Assembly (NCBI RefSeq): GCF_000423905.1
Contig: NZ_AUIW01000016.1
Coordinates: forward strand, 1-43,246
Origin: Thermus antranikianii DSM 12462
Lineage (GTDB): Bacteria; Deinococcota; Deinococci; Deinococcales; Thermaceae
Reading direction: 5' to 3'
DNA: 43,246 nt
The first letter of the stretch is position 1, and each line of letters starts with the position of its first letter. Made by a program: the position numbers and the translations under genes. Shown here piece after piece: positions 39,896 to 43,246 of the stretch. Below the pieces are notes generated by a model that ran no database searches, had not been told where the DNA came from, and was given only the letters and a program-made list of their open reading frames with translations.

Positions 39896-42839
39896 TGGGC
39901 TGGGGAGTCCCGAAGAGGTACCCCTGGGCAAACCGGTACCCAAGGCGCAACAACCAGTCCCGCTGCACCTCGGTTTCCACCCCTTCCGCCACCAGTTCCA
40001 ACCCCAGCTCCCGGGCCAGGCTTAAGGAGGCCCGCAGGACCGCATGGGATTTGGGATTTTGCCCAAGCCCGGCGGTGAAACCCCGGTCCATCTTGACCAT
40101 GCAGAAGGGGTGTTGGATCAAGGTGTTGAGGGAGGCGTAGCCCTGGCCAAAGTCATCCAGGACCAGCCCAAACCCCATTTCCACCAGCTCCTTTAGCACC
40201 TCCTCCACCCCTTGGGCCAGGGCGTACTCGGTGATCTCAAACCGCACCCCCTTGCCCCGCAGGCGGGAGGCCACCTCCAGGAACCGGGGGTCGCGCAGGG
40301 TCTGCGGGGAAAGGTTCACGTGCCAGACGCTACTCTCGGGCAGGGTCTCCACCCGGCGGAGCACGTAAAGGTCCAGCTCCCGGATCAACCCGGTTTCCTC
40401 CGCCAGGGGGATAAAGGCCCCCGCAGGCCAGAAGCCTCCCTCCCTGGGCCAGCGCACCAGCACCTCCGTGGCCACGGCCTCGAGGGTGGAAAGATCCACG
40501 ATGGGCTGGCCGAACAGGATCAACCGGCCTTCCCGCAGGGCTTCCTCCAGGGCGGCCAGGACCTCCACCCGCTCCATGTAGGCCGCCTCCAGCTCCCGGT
40601 TGAAGTAAGCGATCCCCCGGCCCTTCTTGGCCTCCCGCAGGGCAAGGTCCGCCCGCCGGAGGAGTTCGCCCAGGTTCCGCCCGTCGCAGGGGTAGGCCAC
40701 CACCCCCACGGAGATCCCCAGCTTGGCCTTTTCCAAGGCGCTTGGGGCGCTGGCCTCTAAGGCCCTCGTGAGGTCCTGGTAGAACCCCAGGACCCTTCCC
40801 GGTTCAAGGGGAAGCACAAAGAGGAACTCGTCATCCCCCAAGCGGTAAAGCTCCCCACCCTTGGGAAGGAGTTCCGCCCAGGCCCGGGCCGCTGCCGCGA
40901 GAAGCATATCCCCCACCTTCCGGCCATGCGTCTGGTTGTTTTCCCCAAAGCTGTTGAGATCCGCCAGCACCAGGCTGAGGGTTTCCTCCCTTTCCCGCCA
41001 GGCTTCCTCCAAAAATGCGCGGTTGGGCAGGCCGGTAAGGGGATCGTGGTAGCGGAGGTACCGGGCCTGCACCTGGGCCCGCTCCCAGGAGAAAACCATC
41101 TCCAGCCAACGGGCCAGGAAACGGAAGGGATCCAGGGCCTCCTCAGGGAAAGGAGCCTGGAAGGCATCCAGGTACAGGGCCCCGATGGCTTCCCCCTCCA
41201 CCTCGAGGCGGGCGTAAAGGGTTTCCTTAAGCTCCCCAAAACGCCCCCTTTGCCTAAGGATCCCCCCCTTTTCCGGGGGCAGGTGCCGGAGGAACTCCCC
41301 AAGCACCGCTCCCGACACCCGGCCCTGCGAAGCCTGGGCCTGTAGGGCGTAAACCTCCTCGGGAGCAAGGCGCACCTCCTTTAGCCCGGGGTCATGCCCC
41401 GTAAGGGCCACGAAGGAGAAGCTCCCGTCCTGGTTTCGTAAAAGGAGGCTTCCCGCCTCCGCCCCCGGGATGGCTTCCAGGACCCTGTCCAGAAAGTGCT
41501 GGAAGAAGGAGCGGCCCATCCCCTCCTGCAAAAAGCGCTCCAGCATCTGGATGAGCACCTGCTGGATGCGGTAAAGGCTCCACTCCCGGGTGATGTTCCG
41601 CCCCGTGGAGGAGTAGGCCACCACCTGGCCCCTAAGGTCCCGTATGGGGGTGAGGATTTTGTGCTCCACCACCAGGCGCCCATCCTTGCGGCGGTTATAG
41701 AAGAGGCTCTGAAATACTTGGCCTCGCTGCAAGGTGTCCCAAAGGTGCCGGTAGAAAGCCTCCGGGTGCTTCCCCGACTTGAAGATGCGGGGATTCTGCC
41801 CCAGGACCTCCGAAGGAGAATAGCCCGTCTGGGTATATAGCGCCGCGTTGGCGTAGGTGATGCGCCCTTCCAGGTTCGTGATGAAGATGGCCTCCGGCAC
41901 CTGCTCCACCACCTGGGAAAGGAGATGGGCCAAGGCTTGGGCACGGAAGCGCTCCAAGGCCTTCCCCGCCGAATAAGCCAGGTCCTGGAGGAGGGCCACC
42001 TCCTCCGGGTCAAAGGCATCGGGCTCGGGGGCGTAAACGTTGAGCGTCCCGAAGACCCTTTCCCCTATTCGCAAGGGAAAAGCGGCGCTGGAGGCAAAGC
42101 CAAAGCGCTGGGCCCGAAGGCGCCAAGGGCCGTAGTTTGGGTCCGTGCCCACATCCCTCAGCACCTGGGGCTTGCCCAGGCGGATGGCCCTTCCCGTGGG
42201 ACCCTGACCCTCGGGGGTTTCGTCGTGGCGCACCACCAGTCCCTCCAGGTACCCCACCGCCCCCGCCCCTTCCAGAGGGCGCACCCGGCCGTCGGGCAGG
42301 GCCTCCCCCACCCAGGCCAGGGCGTATCCCTCCTCCACCAGCAAACCACACAGGCGCTGGAAATACTCGGCCTCGTCCTGGGCCTCAAGGGCCACCTGGC
42401 TGGCCCGGTGCAAAACCCTGGCCGCCCTCTCCGCCCGCTCCCTGAGCACCGCCAGGGCTAGAAGGCCCGCGGCCATCTCTAACGTGGCCTTGACTGTTGT
42501 GGAGAGCCTCACCCCGGGCTCCAGGTACAGGTTCAAGACCCCGAGAACCCGCTTTCCCACCTTGAGGGGAAGGATGGCGTGGCCGTGGGGAGGCATCCCC
42601 GGGTAGGTGATCTCGTGGGCCTCATCCACCTCAGGGATCCAGAGGGGCTCCTCCGTGAGCCCCACCCGCCCGCACAGGCACCGGCCCAAGGGCAAAAGGG
42701 CACAGGCGGTCTTCAAGGGTTCGTCCAGACGGTACTCCGCCACCAGGTGGAGGCCTTCCCCCCGCTTGAGGAAGATGGCCCCTTTTGTCTGTAGGGGAAG
42801 CCAAGGCACCTCTAGGAGGGCCTGGAGGAACTCCCGCAA
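39882..42839 (-). CDS. GAF-PAS-GAF-GGDEF-EAL cyclic-di-GMP protein, 5' end cut by insertion sequence
   Basis: This frame of 985 residues has two N-terminal GAF-like domains (about 1-145 and 150-300), a PAS domain (about 305-425; [20 protein letters not shown]), a further GAF-like domain (about 430-590), a GGDEF domain (about 600-730) and an EAL domain (about 740-985). The GGDEF motif is altered to RLGDDEF near 668 and neighbouring motifs are also degenerate ([18 protein letters not shown]), so it probably does not make c-di-GMP. The EAL domain keeps [22 protein letters not shown] and KMDRGF, with EAL itself changed to EVL. The frame stays open upstream of the TTG shown and runs into the IS end at 42893, so the true start is lost. 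Confidence 0.88.
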   Translation of the reverse strand: MREFLQALLEVPWLPLQTKGAIFLKRGEGLHLVAEYRLDEPLKTACALLPLGRCLCGRVGLTEEPLWIPEVDEAHEITYPGMPPHGHAILPLKVGKRVLGVLNLYLEPGVRLSTTVKATLEMAAGLLALAVLRERAERAARVLHRASQVALEAQDEAEYFQRLCGLLVEEGYALAWVGEALPDGRVRPLEGAGAVGYLEGLVVRHDETPEGQGPTGRAIRLGKPQVLRDVGTDPNYGPWRLRAQRFGFASSAAFPLRIGERVFGTLNVYAPEPDAFDPEEVALLQDLAYSAGKALERFRAQALAHLLSQVVEQVPEAIFITNLEGRITYANAALYTQTGYSPSEVLGQNPRIFKSGKHPEAFYRHLWDTLQRGQVFQSLFYNRRKDGRLVVEHKILTPIRDLRGQVVAYSSTGRNITREWSLYRIQQVLIQMLERFLQEGMGRSFFQHFLDRVLEAIPGAEAGSLLLRNQDGSFSFVALTGHDPGLKEVRLAPEEVYALQAQASQGRVSGAVLGEFLRHLPPEKGGILRQRGRFGELKETLYARLEVEGEAIGALYLDAFQAPFPEEALDPFRFLARWLEMVFSWERAQVQARYLRYHDPLTGLPNRAFLEEAWREREETLSLVLADLNSFGENNQTHGRKVGDMLLAAAARAWAELLPKGGELYRLGDDEFLFVLPLEPGRVLGFYQDLTRALEASAPSALEKAKLGISVGVVAYPCDGRNLGELLRRADLALREAKKGRGIAYFNRELEAAYMERVEVLAALEEALREGRLILFGQPIVDLSTLEAVATEVLVRWPREGGFWPAGAFIPLAEETGLIRELDLYVLRRVETLPESSVWHVNLSPQTLRDPRFLEVASRLRGKGVRFEITEYALAQGVEEVLKELVEMGFGLVLDDFGQGYASLNTLIQHPFCMVKMDRGFTAGLGQNPKSHAVLRASLSLARELGLELVAEGVETEVQRDWLLRLGYRFAQGYLFGTPQPISGS

Positions 42840-42893
42840 CCTCGCCTGTAAGGGAGCCTCCTTTAGGAGGATCCGGGAAAGCTCGAGGGTTAA

Positions 42894-42930
42894 CGGTCGT
42901 GTAAGGATTTATGTGTAAGGGTCCGTGTTT
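42894..42930 (+). repeat. Terminal inverted repeat of right IS copy
   Basis: Mirror of 181-217. It contains two direct GTGTAAGG repeats (42899-42906 and 42913-42920) and GTCCGTGTTTA. If CGGTC (42894-42898) is not part of the element, its presence next to both copies would be a coincidence of flanking sequence. Confidence 0.6.
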
Positions 42931-42966
42931 AATAGGGGGGCACACCTTAGCACGAGGAGGTGCCCC

Positions 42967-43246
42967 GTGGACCAGGATACCTTGCGAATCTTGCTGAGGG
43001 AAGCGGTGCGGGAGACGGTGGCCGAGGTTTTGCAGACGGTTCTGGAGTTGGACCGGACGGCCTTCTTGCAGGTGCACGGAGGCCGCAGGAACGGCTACTA
43101 CCCCCGCAAGCTGGAGACCGCCTTTGGCCAGGTGGACCTGAAGGTCCCTAGGGATCGGGAATCTCGGTATTACCCGGCTTTCCTTAAGCCCTACGTCCGC
43201 CGCCTGGTGGACGTGGGGGAAGTGGCGGTAGCCCTTTACGCCGCCG
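42967..43246 (+). CDS. IS256-type (mutator family) transposase, N-terminal part
   Basis: The GTG start has AGGAGG (42955-42960) 6 nt upstream. The visible 93 residues include REAVRETVAEVLQTVLELDR, GGRRNGYYPRK and VDLKVPRDRESRYYPAFLKP, followed by VRRLVDVGEVAVALYAA; this order is typical of IS256/mutator transposases just before their catalytic DDE domain. The frame is intact to the window end, unlike the left copy. The DDE residues lie beyond the window. Confidence 0.9.
   Translation, partial: MDQDTLRILLREAVRETVAEVLQTVLELDRTAFLQVHGGRRNGYYPRKLETAFGQVDLKVPRDRESRYYPAFLKPYVRRLVDVGEVAVALYAA

Larger units (their letters stand above)
42894..43246 (+). mobile_element. IS256-like insertion sequence, right copy (partial)
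   Basis: The element begins at 42894-42899 with the same terminus as the left copy, in inverted orientation, and continues past the end of the window. It interrupts the 5' part of the GAF/EAL gene. The two copies are identical over 217 bases apart from the single-base gap in the left one, implying a recent common origin. Confidence 0.88.

Noticed and set aside
42892-42905. AACGGTCGTG at the IS border as a second PaaR-type site
   Set aside because: It lacks the final CGTT half and spans the IS junction, so the likeness is chance.
1-43246. CRISPR array, tRNA or rRNA genes
   Set aside because: No regularly spaced direct repeats and no tRNA- or rRNA-like segments were seen on either strand.

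Overview
The window is a GC-rich, gene-dense segment of bacterial DNA that looks like a Thermus species. The grounds are the very high G+C at third codon positions, the pervasive 1-14 nt gene overlaps, the GTG/TTG starts, the short or leaderless 5' ends, and protein sequences that resemble Thermus thermophilus families (GH1 beta-glycosidase, HpaB/HpaC/HpaD, PaaK). Assignment to Thermus is inference from recognition; no database search was run.

Layout. Both ends lie inside copies of one IS256-like insertion sequence in inverted orientation (1-217 and 42894-43246). Each copy cuts a neighbouring gene: an MFS transporter on the left and a GAF/PAS/GGDEF/EAL signalling protein on the right. From 6885 leftward a tightly overlapping operon encodes a TrmB-like regulator, E1-alpha and E1-beta of an acetoin/2-oxoacid-type dehydrogenase, a free-standing lipoyl domain, a three-part TRAP transporter (DctP-DctQ-DctM) and the broken MFS gene. 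Divergent from it (7182-12858) is a sugar-use cluster: a LacI repressor, a sugar-binding protein, two ABC permeases and a GH1 beta-glucosidase. LacI-type palindromes lie on the lacI promoter and inside the first codons of the binding-protein gene. A 13-bp hairpin ends this cluster, opposite pyruvate phosphate dikinase (12925-15531, minus).

Next on the plus strand come a second MFS transporter, a CobD/CobC-like aminotransferase-fold enzyme and a CobQ-CobU fusion (15640-19913), a small cobalamin-assembly group. From 34000 down to 20804 the minus strand carries an aromatic-acid block. A 4-hydroxyphenylacetate (homoprotocatechuate) operon (DapA-like aldolase, FAH-family HpaG, HpaE, HpaB, HpaC, HpaD) is followed by a Liv-type ABC transporter operon (LivK, LivH, LivM-LivG fusion, LivF) that continues into a PaaI thioesterase, PaaK phenylacetate-CoA ligase and an FlK-like thioesterase. 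The livK promoter carries an exact match to the operator consensus I recall for the phenylacetyl-CoA-responsive repressor PaaR of T. thermophilus, which points to aromatic acids rather than branched-chain amino acids as the transporter's cargo. A PucR/CdaR-type regulator diverges from the hpa operon.

The right part (35459-42839) is more housekeeping in character: a small secreted protein, SerA, two overlapping DegV paralogues, D-aminoacyl-tRNA deacylase and the IS-truncated cyclic-di-GMP protein. No rRNA, tRNA, CRISPR array or complete prophage was seen. The most unusual items are the E2-less lipoyl/E1/TRAP operon, the DapA-type aldolase placed in the hpa operon where HpaI would be expected, the LivM-LivG and CobQ-CobU fusions, and the PaaR-like control of a Liv transporter.
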